A DNA stretch of 64,000 nt from JABWAN01 sp041918175 (GTDB lineage: Bacteria > Zhuqueibacterota > Zhuqueibacteria > Zhuqueibacterales > Zhuqueibacteraceae). The DNA lies in NCBI GenBank assembly GCA_041918175.1, contig JAYRWE010000094.1:434001-498000 (forward strand). Reading direction: 5' to 3'. The notes beneath the pieces were generated by a model, which was given only the letters and a program-made list of their open reading frames with translations, was not told where the DNA came from and searched no databases. Made by a program: the position numbers and the translations under genes. This document shows, in pieces, positions 33,974 through 41,861 of this stretch (position 1 is its first letter; every line of letters starts with the position of its first letter).

Positions 33974-35791
33974 TCACGGCGCAGCACGATTGCTCTGCGC
34001 TTTCCTTCCCAGCAACGGTCTTTGTGTGAAAGTAGTTTCGCCTTCGACGACGTGAATTTCTTGCTTGGCTTCGACTCCGACAAACTTATCGACACGTGCG
34101 CTCGGCCAATAAACCATAAGTGAATCAACTCGCGCGGCCATTCCCAATCCGAACGTCGCGGTTTTTTCCGAGGAGGAAAGATAGCTCGATCCCGTGCGCA
34201 CGCGGCGCTCCATTCTGTGTTTGCCAACAACCGCAACAATGCGCGCGCTCACGGCGTCGCGGTTGCTCTGCTTGCCTTCGAGGCGCACACGCAGAAAATT
34301 GGGATCGACATAATCATTGCGCCAGAGATGCACTGCGCCGGAATTTTCGGTGAGCAAAATATCCGCGTCGCCGTCGCGATCATAATCGCCAAACGCTGCG
34401 CCGCGCGCGACGAGCGCTTGCGCAAACACGCCGCCGAGTTTTTTTCCAACCTCTTCAAAAGTGCCGTCATTGTTGCTCAAAAAAAGCTGCGGCGGCTGTT
34501 CATACGTGATGCCGTCCATAAATTTCGTGCGCACGGGATAAACGTGCCCGTTCGCAATGAAGAGATCGAGATCGCAGTCGAAATCAACATCCATCAAGAA
34601 AAGGCCGAAGGTGAGCATGGGCAAAGTAGGGCGTCCGATTTTCGAGAGCGCAGAGCGATCGGCAAACCAACCTTTGCCGGTGTAGCGATACACGCCGACC
34701 ATCTCTTGCGAAAAATTTCCGACGAACACGGAAACGTGGCCGGTCGAATCCGTCACGCCCGCGTCGATGCCCATGCCGGCGCGCGCTTCGCCAAGCTCGC
34801 TATATGCAATGCCGGCAATCGTTCCTTTCTCGGTGAAGGTGCCGTCGCGATCATTTTCATAAAGCAACGTGCGCTCGCCGTCATTCGCAATCACCAAATC
34901 CGACCAACCGTCTTGGTTGAAGTCCATCTCCGCAATGCCGAGTGATTTGCCCGGCGCATTGGCAAAGCCGGCTTGCGTGGTTTGATTCGTGAAAGTGCCG
35001 TCGCCATTGTTGTGATAAAAAGTATTCTCCACACCAACGTACATGCCGGGCGGACAATAATCTTTCGAGCCGCCTTCCACCAAACAGGTAATGTCTTTCT
35101 CCGGCGACCAATCCGCGTAATTGCAAACGTAGAGATCGAGCCAACCGTCGTGATCCGCATCGAAGAAATTCGCGGAGCTGCTCCAACGCACGGGATCGAC
35201 CACGCCCGCTTGTTTGCCGACTTCAACGAAGACGCCGCCTTCGTTGCGGAAGAGCATGTTGCGCGCGAGCGCAGTGAAATAGAAATCTTCGTCGCCGTCA
35301 TTGTCGTAATCCGCGACGGTGAGGCCGGTGCCGTATGCGCGAATGTGATCGAGTCCGGCTTCTTTTGTTTTGAGGGAAAAAGTGCCGTCGCCGTTATTGC
35401 GATAGAGCCAAAGGCCGGGCGTATCAGGAATGGATCTGGGCGCGAGCGAGCCGCCGCCTACGAGGAGAATGTCGAGCCAATCATCGTTGTCGTAATCAAT
35501 GAAGCCGCAGCCTGCGGCCATTTGCTCGGGAAACCAAACTTTGCCGAATGCGCCATTGTTGTATTTGAACCCAGAGAGGCCGGCTAATGCAGTGACTTCG
35601 GTGAAGGAGGGAGAGGCTGTGGATAAGCTTGCAGGTGTTATATAATTTGATGACTCAGTGTCTTTATTTGCGCTGCATCGCAAGAATGCCAGTGAGAAAA
35701 GAACAGAAAACAGCAATCGCATCAATGAAGATTTCCATAAGAAGCCGAGCTTGACTTTTTCGGAAAAGTTGCGCAGTTTGGCAGCGTTCAT
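33974..35791 (-). CDS. FG-GAP / ASPIC-UnbV (CRTAC1-like) exported protein
   Basis: A protein of 605 residues from the outer ATG (35791), or 582 from the ATG at 35722 that begins directly before the hydrophobic MRLLFSVLFSLAFLRC. Neither start has a good Shine-Dalgarno. It matches the lipoprotein at 20805-22553 block by block: GFIDYDNDDWLDILLVGGG, DYDNDGDEDFYF, DADHDGWLDLYVCN, DVDFDCDLDLFIANGHV, DYDRDGDADIL, then ASPIC/UnbV (GSSYLSSSEKTATFGLG, VYWPSARVDKF). One calcium loop has Cys in place of Gly (DVDFDCD). The duplicates lie 13 kb apart with the dehydrogenase and propeller genes between them. Confidence 0.9.
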   Translation of the reverse strand: MNAAKLRNFSEKVKLGFLWKSSLMRLLFSVLFSLAFLRCSANKDTESSNYITPASLSTASPSFTEVTALAGLSGFKYNNGAFGKVWFPEQMAAGCGFIDYDNDDWLDILLVGGGSLAPRSIPDTPGLWLYRNNGDGTFSLKTKEAGLDHIRAYGTGLTVADYDNDGDEDFYFTALARNMLFRNEGGVFVEVGKQAGVVDPVRWSSSANFFDADHDGWLDLYVCNYADWSPEKDITCLVEGGSKDYCPPGMYVGVENTFYHNNGDGTFTNQTTQAGFANAPGKSLGIAEMDFNQDGWSDLVIANDGERTLLYENDRDGTFTEKGTIAGIAYSELGEARAGMGIDAGVTDSTGHVSVFVGNFSQEMVGVYRYTGKGWFADRSALSKIGRPTLPMLTFGLFLMDVDFDCDLDLFIANGHVYPVRTKFMDGITYEQPPQLFLSNNDGTFEEVGKKLGGVFAQALVARGAAFGDYDRDGDADILLTENSGAVHLWRNDYVDPNFLRVRLEGKQSNRDAVSARIVAVVGKHRMERRVRTGSSYLSSSEKTATFGLGMAARVDSLMVYWPSARVDKFVGVEAKQEIHVVEGETTFTQRPLLGRKAQSNRAAP

Positions 35792-35827
35792 AATTAGAGT
35801 TTAAGAATGTACATGATGGAGGCTAAC

Positions 35828-36196
35828 ATGCAAGGCTATACTTTACCACGCGAGACTTTTAATCTATTGCTCGAAGTATTTGGCGAGCAGCAAAAGGCGG
35901 AAAAATTCGCCCAGGCCATGGAGTCCGCAATCGCGGCCATTGACCACAAGGCCACGGAGCGAATCGTCGATAAAAAAGAAATGATCAAAATTGAAGTTCG
36001 AGAAGAGCTTAGAAAAGAACTGGTAACCCGGGAGATGTTCGAAAGTTTTAGCATAGAGGTGAGGGAACGGTTCAACGTCGTTGACGAAAAGTTCAAGGGC
36101 CTCAATCTCAGATTGAATCTTTTTCTCGCCATTGCTTTAATCGCCTTGACGTTTGCCAACCCGGCTTTTGTCGTATTGATTCAAAAATTATTTTGA
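35828..36196 (+). CDS. Coiled-coil protein with C-terminal membrane anchor
   Basis: A 122-residue protein with helical, charged middle (IDKKEMIKIEVREELRKEL, VRERFNVVDEKFKGLNLRL) and a C-terminal transmembrane segment (LFLAIALIALTFANPAFVVL). It resembles the DUF1640/CCDC90-like tail-anchored coiled-coil group in layout. I choose the ATG at 35828, five bases after GGAGG, over earlier in-frame starts. It is one of the few plus-strand genes here and is divergent from the FG-GAP gene; function is unknown. Confidence 0.75.
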   Translation: MQGYTLPRETFNLLLEVFGEQQKAEKFAQAMESAIAAIDHKATERIVDKKEMIKIEVREELRKELVTREMFESFSIEVRERFNVVDEKFKGLNLRLNLFLAIALIALTFANPAFVVLIQKLF

Positions 36197-36303
36197 AAGC
36201 ACGTGAGCAACGAAAATACAACAACCTTCCCTTCGATTAGCCGGCAACGCAGGTAGATACGTGCGCATCGCGGTTCTCCTCGATTTAAAAATTCCCCACC
36301 GCT

Positions 36304-36822
36304 TCACTTCACTTCATACTCCAACGAAACAATTCCGGACGTGGGGTAAACTTTATGGCTCACAAGTTTCAACTTCGTTTGCTGCGCCGGCGCGGGTAGG
36401 AATGAAATTCCTCCGCCGAGCAGCACAGGCACAATCGCCACTTCCACCCGATCGACACAACCGAGCGCAAGCAAGCTGCGAAATAATCCGCCGCCGCCAA
36501 AGAGCCAAATGTCTTTTCCCGATTGCGCCCGCAGTTCCGTTACAACTTTCTCGGCATTGTCCGCAACAATGGTCACGTCCGGATAATCGCTTTGCCGCAA
36601 AGTTTTTGAGAAGACCACGGTCTTCGTTCCCGGCGAAGCGCCGCCTTGCCCACTCTTCACCATCATCTCAAAAGTTTTGCGGCCAAGGAGAAACGTATCG
36701 AACTGGCTGAAGATCGCGTTGAAGTCGATGTCGGGATCCATGACGATCCAATCGGCTTCGCCGTTGGGCCCGGCAATGTAGCCGTCCAAACTCATGGCAA
36801 CAGCATAGCGAATACGTCTCAT
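36304..36822 (-). CDS. Dihydrofolate reductase family protein (RibD C-terminal type)
   Basis: A 172-residue NADPH-binding reductase-like protein. It starts RRIRYAVAMSLDGYIAGPNG, continues LLGRKTFEMM, VVFSKTL and IWLFGGGGLFRSLL, and ends HKVYPTSGIVSLEYEV. This is the small stand-alone YyaP/YwjB-like group of the RibD_C fold, not a riboflavin-operon enzyme. AAAGG is 6 bases before ATG 36822; the frame is open eight codons more without a site. No folate or flavin genes are adjacent. Confidence 0.9.
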   Translation of the reverse strand: MRRIRYAVAMSLDGYIAGPNGEADWIVMDPDIDFNAIFSQFDTFLLGRKTFEMMVKSGQGGASPGTKTVVFSKTLRQSDYPDVTIVADNAEKVVTELRAQSGKDIWLFGGGGLFRSLLALGCVDRVEVAIVPVLLGGGISFLPAPAQQTKLKLVSHKVYPTSGIVSLEYEVK

Positions 36823-36899
36823 AAATACCTTTTGCCAAACTCGCACAATTCGGCAAACACATTGTTTGATAAAAAACCGGACCTCTTCGCTTAATCAAC

Positions 36900-37256
36900 C
36901 TAACTCAAACGGTGCGTTGTATCAAAAAGGTCGATGGTCCATGCAATCGCAAGTAAGACTTCGGCCAATTGCTCCTGGCTCAACACTCCCATTCTTCGAA
37001 CAAGAGAACTCACTTCGAGAGGTTGGATGAGATGGGTTTGGGCAATCGTATCGGTGGTTAAACCGCCGACACCCGCGGGAAAGAGAACATGATTCGAATA
37101 TGCAGCACGTTCTTTTACGAAGGAAGACGTACAGGGCACAACCAAAATCAAGCGACCACGGTTCAACTCATCGCGGGAAACGACGAGAGCCGGCCGCTCC
37201 CACCCTTCTTGAAACTCCGCCCACCAAATTTCCCCTTGTTTAGGATAATCCGCCAT
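36900..37256 (-). CDS. PemK/MazF-family toxin
   Basis: A 118-residue toxin-family protein. The start YPKQGEIWWAEFQEGWERPA then LVVSRDELN and LILVVPCTSS is the typical MazF/PemK beta-barrel core, and TDTIAQTHLIQPLE contains the conserved Thr-Asp. The family cuts mRNA at short sequences. Its ATG overlaps the stop of the upstream antitoxin gene by one base (37256), so translation is coupled. Confidence 0.9.
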   Translation of the reverse strand: MADYPKQGEIWWAEFQEGWERPALVVSRDELNRGRLILVVPCTSSFVKERAAYSNHVLFPAGVGGLTTDTIAQTHLIQPLEVSSLVRRMGVLSQEQLAEVLLAIAWTIDLFDTTHRLS

Positions 37257-37471
37257 TATCCTTCTGCTCCTTTGAGCTGCTGTGCGAGGCGGCCGCGGCA
37301 GGCGCGAACAAATCTCACGTCCTCCTCTTCCAACACTTCGGGCAACACGTTTCCATTGTTTTGAGCGATCACGCCGGGCAGGGTAACGATGACGCGCGTT
37401 CCTTCCAACACTTGAACCTCTGCCGGCAGTTTAATCAACCCGTTTTGCACTGTTCCTTGGACCGTAATCAT
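37256..37471 (-). CDS. AF2212-like antitoxin, partner of the PemK toxin
   Basis: A 71-residue protein beginning MITVQGTVQNGLIKLPAEVQ and continuing EGTRVIVTL, the short beta-strand pattern of AF2212/DUF104-type antitoxins. An acidic stretch (LPEVLEEEDV) could wrap the toxin. It precedes and overlaps the toxin gene. Antitoxins of this fold usually bind their own promoter, so autoregulation is expected, though I see no obvious operator. Confidence 0.82.
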   Translation of the reverse strand: MITVQGTVQNGLIKLPAEVQVLEGTRVIVTLPGVIAQNNGNVLPEVLEEEDVRFVRACRGRLAQQLKGAEG

Positions 37472-37690
37472 TTTAATCTGCTCCTATAGAATTGCTCTGC
37501 TCGTTTCGGGTGAGATTGTACCGTGACAGTTATATCGCGCGCACTGTTTCTTCGCGACATGAATGTGGCGGTACTCTGCTTTGTGCGTGCCAACCAACCC
37601 CAAATGCGAGGGTCGCCTCGCAAACAAGGGCGCAAAGCAATCTGCCAAAAACTCTAAAGAAAGGCAACGATAAATCTCGCCTAGCGTCAT

Positions 37691-37760
37691 GCGCTCGTAG
37701 TAACTCCTTTCGGGGCGAGCTCATAAAACAAGCGGCGCCTAAAGGCGCTACTACGAACGA
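37691..37760. repeat. Family C palindromes downstream of the cytochrome gene
   Basis: GCTCGTAGTAACTCCTTTCG faces GCGGCGCCTAAAGGCGCTAC and TACGAACGA. It lies just past the stop of the 886-residue cytochrome. The segment 37472-37690 before it has no supported gene. Confidence 0.65.
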
Positions 37761-37774
37761 GTACAACGCTCGTC

Positions 37775-40435
37775 TCATCGTTTGCCGCCCGCACCGGAGC
37801 GCGGCGTATGATTATAAACCGACTCCAACTCCAACGAAAGCGGGGTGGCATCTTGCGGGCGCAGTGAACGCAGCACGTGGGCGTGAATGGGTTGCGCTTC
37901 ATTGTTGGCCGCGGGATGGTTCTGTTTGAAATTCGCGGTCACGGCCATCGCGTCTTCATCGTCTTTGTGATACTCATACAGCTTGCGTGCTGCTTCAAAC
38001 TCGGCTTCGCGGCCAAGCGCGCCGAGCGTGAGCATGCGATTGTACAAACCACCGAGATCTTCGGGATCAATCGCAAGCGTGCGATCAATCCATTCGAGCG
38101 CTGCGTCGTAACGCCCCGCAAGATATTCCGTGCGGCCAATATCGAGCAAGAGCACGCGATCATGTGGATACGTCTCCGCGACTTTCTTCCAATCCGCAAT
38201 CGCTTCGTCGTAAGCGCCCTGCTTCTTGTTCAACGCGCCGCGAAAGTAGGCGGTCTTCAAATAACCCGCACGACGCGCTTCCGCCTCTTTTAAAATTTCC
38301 AAGCCGCGATCAACCTGGCCTTCGGTGAAAAACACGCGGCCTTGATTGATGGGGCCTTCGGGATTTTTCGGCGCGAGCTTCGTGACTTGTTTGAATGCTT
38401 CGAGCGCGGCTTTGGTATCGCTTTCTAACAACAAACCGATGCCGTAATCATTCCAACGTTCCCACAACGGGCGATGCGCAAGCGGCACGCTCGTGGTTTG
38501 GCGCTTTGCGGTTGACATGGCGATGATGGGTTGCACCGGCAACTCTTTGCCTTCAAACACAAACTCGTTGTACTCTTGCGTGAACTTGCGATAGTTGAGC
38601 GTGGCTTCAAGCTCGGTGATGCTCACACCGGAAGGCACGCGAAAACGATAGTGCACGGTGCGCGCGGTGCCGGGGCCGATGACGTTCGCATAAATCGTCG
38701 CGACCCAGTTGTGAATATCGCGCTTGCCGATGAGCTTGCTCGCGCGGCCCACAAGTTTTGCGCGGAAGAAATGCGCAGTGGAATCCACGCGGCCAAAGTT
38801 ATCGAGCAGGCCGGAAGCGAGCACGGTTTCACCGCTTTGATCTTTGGCTTTTAATTCCACCCACGGCTCGTTAGAATCGTTCGTGCCTTCGGGAAAGATG
38901 TGGCCGACTTTGCGATTGCGCACGACGACAGTGGCTTTCACTTCGTCGTTGGCTTTGAGCACAGGCATGGCTTCGTTCGGGCCATAAACTTTGCCATTGA
39001 CTTCGACATTGAAGAGATCAACCGTGACCACGGAATCTTGCAAAAACTTTTTGACGAGCGCGACTTGCTCGGGCGCGTCTTTCAACATCGGCAAAGTGGC
39101 GTTGGCCGTGGCGAAACGATGGCTGCGCACGAAGCCGTTGTCATTGCCTTCGTCGTTGGAAGGCACAAGCGGCATGTGGCAATCGTTGCAGGTTTTCGCG
39201 ACGGGCGGCAGATAGAATGAGCGCACGATGTTGCCCGAAGCGCCGCTGTTGTGCCAGTTGTCATATTGATTCTGTCCGCGCTTCCAACGATAGGCGTTGA
39301 CTTCGGGCGGAATGCCGACCTTGTGACACGCGCCGCAAAACTCCGGTGTGCGGTGCATAGGCTTGAGCATGGCGCGGCGGTGCGGCTCGGGTTTGGATTT
39401 GACGAGCTTGTTGTGAATCCATTGACCGGCCGGGTGTTGCGAGCGCGCGAAGGGATATTCATCCGGCTCGGCCATAACCACACGACCGTTGCCTTTCACG
39501 TCGCGTAACGCATCAATGGCGTGACACGAAAGGCAGGTGATGCCCGCTTGCGCGTTGGGATGCTCCATGTCGATGACTTTCGCATCTTGCATGCGGCCGG
39601 GGTAGAGCACCATCGCATCATGACACGAGGCGCACCAACGCACGGGCGCGACATCTTTTTGCTCAATTAAAAGCTCGATGGTTTTGCGGTAGTAGGGGTT
39701 GTTGAACGAGGAGAAATGATGCACCGACTCGTTCCACTGTTTGTAGATATCGGGATGGCAACCGGCTTGGCCGCAAGATTCGGAGCGGCCGAGGTCATCG
39801 TCTTTGAGAAAGTTTTGATGCGCGAGCGTAGTTTGGCCGGGTTCAAAAGTTTTTTGCGCTTTTTCGGGCAAATATTTTTGCCGGGTATTGTCTTGTTGGA
39901 GGCTAATAAAAAAAATGATGGAAACTACCACCCCGGCAATGAGTGTGATATTCAACGGATGGCGCAGCGCACTGCCCGCGCCGCTTTGCCACAAGCTGCC
40001 CCATTCCAAAAAGTGAAAGCGCACGCCGCGCTTGAGGGCCACATGCAGGAGAAATCCGCCGATGGTCGTAATCGTCGTTGTAATGTGCAGCGGAATCATA
40101 CCGGGCACGGTCGCGCCTTCAATCACCAACACAAAACCGCTGACGAGCAAAAGGCCCAGCGACACCACGGTGCTCAAGCCCGCCAGCGTAGCGGCGAGAT
40201 TGCGCTTGATCTGCATCTTCATGACGTGCATCACGAGAAAGACGAGCACGGGCGCGACGAGCAGCGTGCCGAGCGCAACGTGGGTGAGCACGAGTATCAT
40301 GTAGGTGATCGCAATCGAGCGATCGAACAGCAGCAGCAACAAACTATTCACGAGCAAAATCGCGAAACTTCCGAGGAGAATACTGACGAGGAGTTGTTGC
40401 GATTTGGGCAGGCGGGTATAGCGCTGGTTGAGCAT
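37775..40435 (-). CDS. Membrane-anchored multihaem cytochrome c with TPR domain
   Basis: An 886-residue protein. Residues ~13-180 hold five transmembrane helices (LLVSILLGSFAILLVNSLLL, YMILVLTHVALGTLLVAPVL, GLLLVSGFVLVIEG, IGGFLLHVAL, ITLIAGVVVSIIFFISL) with His residues that could ligate haem b. A cytochrome c-554-like region has four CxxCH sites (CASCH, CLSCH, CGACH, CNDCH) and one CxxxCH (CGQAGCH). A beta-rich domain follows. The last ~220 residues are TPRs (GIGLLLESDTKAALEAFKQV, ALEWIDRTLAIDPEDLGGLY). Quinol oxidation coupled to outward electron transfer is inferred. I use ATG 40435 (MLNQRYTR). Confidence 0.88.
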   Translation of the reverse strand: MLNQRYTRLPKSQQLLVSILLGSFAILLVNSLLLLLFDRSIAITYMILVLTHVALGTLLVAPVLVFLVMHVMKMQIKRNLAATLAGLSTVVSLGLLLVSGFVLVIEGATVPGMIPLHITTTITTIGGFLLHVALKRGVRFHFLEWGSLWQSGAGSALRHPLNITLIAGVVVSIIFFISLQQDNTRQKYLPEKAQKTFEPGQTTLAHQNFLKDDDLGRSESCGQAGCHPDIYKQWNESVHHFSSFNNPYYRKTIELLIEQKDVAPVRWCASCHDAMVLYPGRMQDAKVIDMEHPNAQAGITCLSCHAIDALRDVKGNGRVVMAEPDEYPFARSQHPAGQWIHNKLVKSKPEPHRRAMLKPMHRTPEFCGACHKVGIPPEVNAYRWKRGQNQYDNWHNSGASGNIVRSFYLPPVAKTCNDCHMPLVPSNDEGNDNGFVRSHRFATANATLPMLKDAPEQVALVKKFLQDSVVTVDLFNVEVNGKVYGPNEAMPVLKANDEVKATVVVRNRKVGHIFPEGTNDSNEPWVELKAKDQSGETVLASGLLDNFGRVDSTAHFFRAKLVGRASKLIGKRDIHNWVATIYANVIGPGTARTVHYRFRVPSGVSITELEATLNYRKFTQEYNEFVFEGKELPVQPIIAMSTAKRQTTSVPLAHRPLWERWNDYGIGLLLESDTKAALEAFKQVTKLAPKNPEGPINQGRVFFTEGQVDRGLEILKEAEARRAGYLKTAYFRGALNKKQGAYDEAIADWKKVAETYPHDRVLLLDIGRTEYLAGRYDAALEWIDRTLAIDPEDLGGLYNRMLTLGALGREAEFEAARKLYEYHKDDEDAMAVTANFKQNHPAANNEAQPIHAHVLRSLRPQDATPLSLELESVYNHTPRSGAGGKR

Positions 40436-40729
40436 GGCAGGAGACCTACTCTGTTTATTAGAGCAAAAGCATTTCAAATTTTAAATTGGAAATTTGCAAT
40501 TGAACATTTGAAATGCTTTTCGCTCCACATGAAAACCGCCCTGCCGTTGCCTCCTCAGTCGAATCGGGCGGCGCTCGACTGACTCAAAGCGGAAGCAACG
40601 GCGCGGGCGGTGGAAGATCGCTGGTTGTTGGTATCTTGTTGCTGGTCGCTCGTTATTTGATGCGGCGCTCAAACATATTTTATTCACCTAAAAACCGAGC
40701 AACGAGCTTCCAGAAACCGGCAACCAGAA
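40436..40729. repeat. Intergenic hairpins upstream of the cytochrome
   Basis: This 294-base gap contains AAAAGCATTTCAAAT (from 40464) complementary to ATTTGAAATGCTTTT (to 40520). It then has an inverted GC-rich pair (CCGCCCTGCCGTTGC and GCAACGGCGCGGGCGG) at ~40537-40611, and GGTTGTTGG...GGTCGCTCGTT facing AACGAGC...CGGCAACCAG at ~40621-40727. No gene is seen. Confidence 0.6.
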
Positions 40730-41773
40730 TTAAAACGCGAAGCTAAACGTGAAGCGGTTCACGTTGTCGAATACGCCAAAGCTGGTGAAGGAATAATCGA
40801 CCTTCAAGTTGCCCTGTGCGCCCATCTTGGTTTGCAGGCCGGCGCCGAAGGAGGCGCCTTCTTCCGTGTCCGCATCCGTGCCGATGGAATAGCCGCCGCG
40901 CAACGCGACAACGTTGGAAAAGAGATATTCCGCGCCGACGTTTACGTGTTCTTGAAAATCACGCGGGCGTTCCGTTTCCACGGAGAGCAACAAGCCGTGT
41001 TTGCTATCGGCCATGCTGGTGAGGTCCAGCATATCCATGGACAAACCGATGCGAAAGGTGAGCGGCAGTTCGAAGCTTTCTTCGGCATAGGTCAAATCTT
41101 TCGCGAAGTTGCGCGCGGTCATGCCGAAGTTCAAGCTCTTCCAACCGGTGCGATAGAGAATGCCGAAGTCAAACGCCACGGTGTTGGTGCTATTGTCTTC
41201 GCGCTCCACCGTGGTGCCGTTCAAACGCAACGCCGAAGCACCAAGGTCTTCACGCACATATTTGACGTTTGCACCGAAGGTGAAACGATCGGACACGGCA
41301 TAGCCATAGCCCACGCCGACGGACAAAGCCGAGGGGCTAAACGTGCCTAACTGGCGATAGCCGCTTTCCGAAGAACCGTCCCGAATGGTTTCTTCGAAAT
41401 CGCCGTAATCTACTGCCATCACATTCACACCGAAAGTACCAAGGTTGCCGTTGGCCGGGCGAAATGCGATTGCGCCGTAGGAATAGTTGAAATCAACGAT
41501 CCAGCGCGTTTGGCCAAGTGAAACGTTGACATTGTTTTTCAACCAGCCCAAAGCGCCGGGGTTGTAAAACATGGTCATGGCCGTGACTTGATCTTGCGAG
41601 GTCATGGTGTTGCCCATGCCGGAGGCGCGCGCGTCCAACGACACGCTCAGAAACTTCATGCCGGTTTGTGCGCGCTTGTCCGTGGGCGTCTCCTCGGTTT
41701 GACCGAAGGCCACGCCGACCATGAGCAGCGCTAAGGCACCGAGCAAAAAAGCAATCAGGATATTTTTTCTCAT
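40730..41773 (-). CDS. PorV/PorQ family outer-membrane beta-barrel
   Basis: A 347-residue protein. The signal peptide is MRKNILIAFLLGALALLMVG, cleaved near AFGQ. The mature start GMKFLSVSLDARASGMGNT and AMTMFYNPGALGW is the signature of the PorV/PorQ group (FadL-like barrels), and the protein ends on Phe. In T9SS systems PorV shuttles cargo from the translocon to the attachment complex. GGAGA is 6 bases before ATG 41773. It is the last gene after a T9SS cargo gene and a TonB receptor on the same strand. Confidence 0.92.
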   Translation of the reverse strand: MRKNILIAFLLGALALLMVGVAFGQTEETPTDKRAQTGMKFLSVSLDARASGMGNTMTSQDQVTAMTMFYNPGALGWLKNNVNVSLGQTRWIVDFNYSYGAIAFRPANGNLGTFGVNVMAVDYGDFEETIRDGSSESGYRQLGTFSPSALSVGVGYGYAVSDRFTFGANVKYVREDLGASALRLNGTTVEREDNSTNTVAFDFGILYRTGWKSLNFGMTARNFAKDLTYAEESFELPLTFRIGLSMDMLDLTSMADSKHGLLLSVETERPRDFQEHVNVGAEYLFSNVVALRGGYSIGTDADTEEGASFGAGLQTKMGAQGNLKVDYSFTSFGVFDNVNRFTFSFAF

Positions 41774-41790
41774 AGTTTTCTCCATTGATG

Positions 41791-41860
41791 TTCGTAGTAG
41801 CCCCTTGAGGGGCAAAGCCGTTCAACACGTGAAAGTGCCTGAAGGCACTACTACAAACGA
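41791..41860. repeat. Family C palindromes between cargo and PorV genes
   Basis: TTCGTAGTAGCCCCTTGAGG facing GTGCCTGAAGGCACTACTAC and AAACGA, each with an inner hairpin. It touches the stop codon of the T9SS cargo gene at 41862 and lies 17 bases before the PorV start, inside the putative operon. Confidence 0.7.
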
Positions 41861-41861
41861 A

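Noticed and set aside
37484..37690. A 68-codon minus-strand frame upstream of the cytochrome end
   Set aside because: No site, no family, Cys/His/Arg-rich composition, and it borders on repeats.
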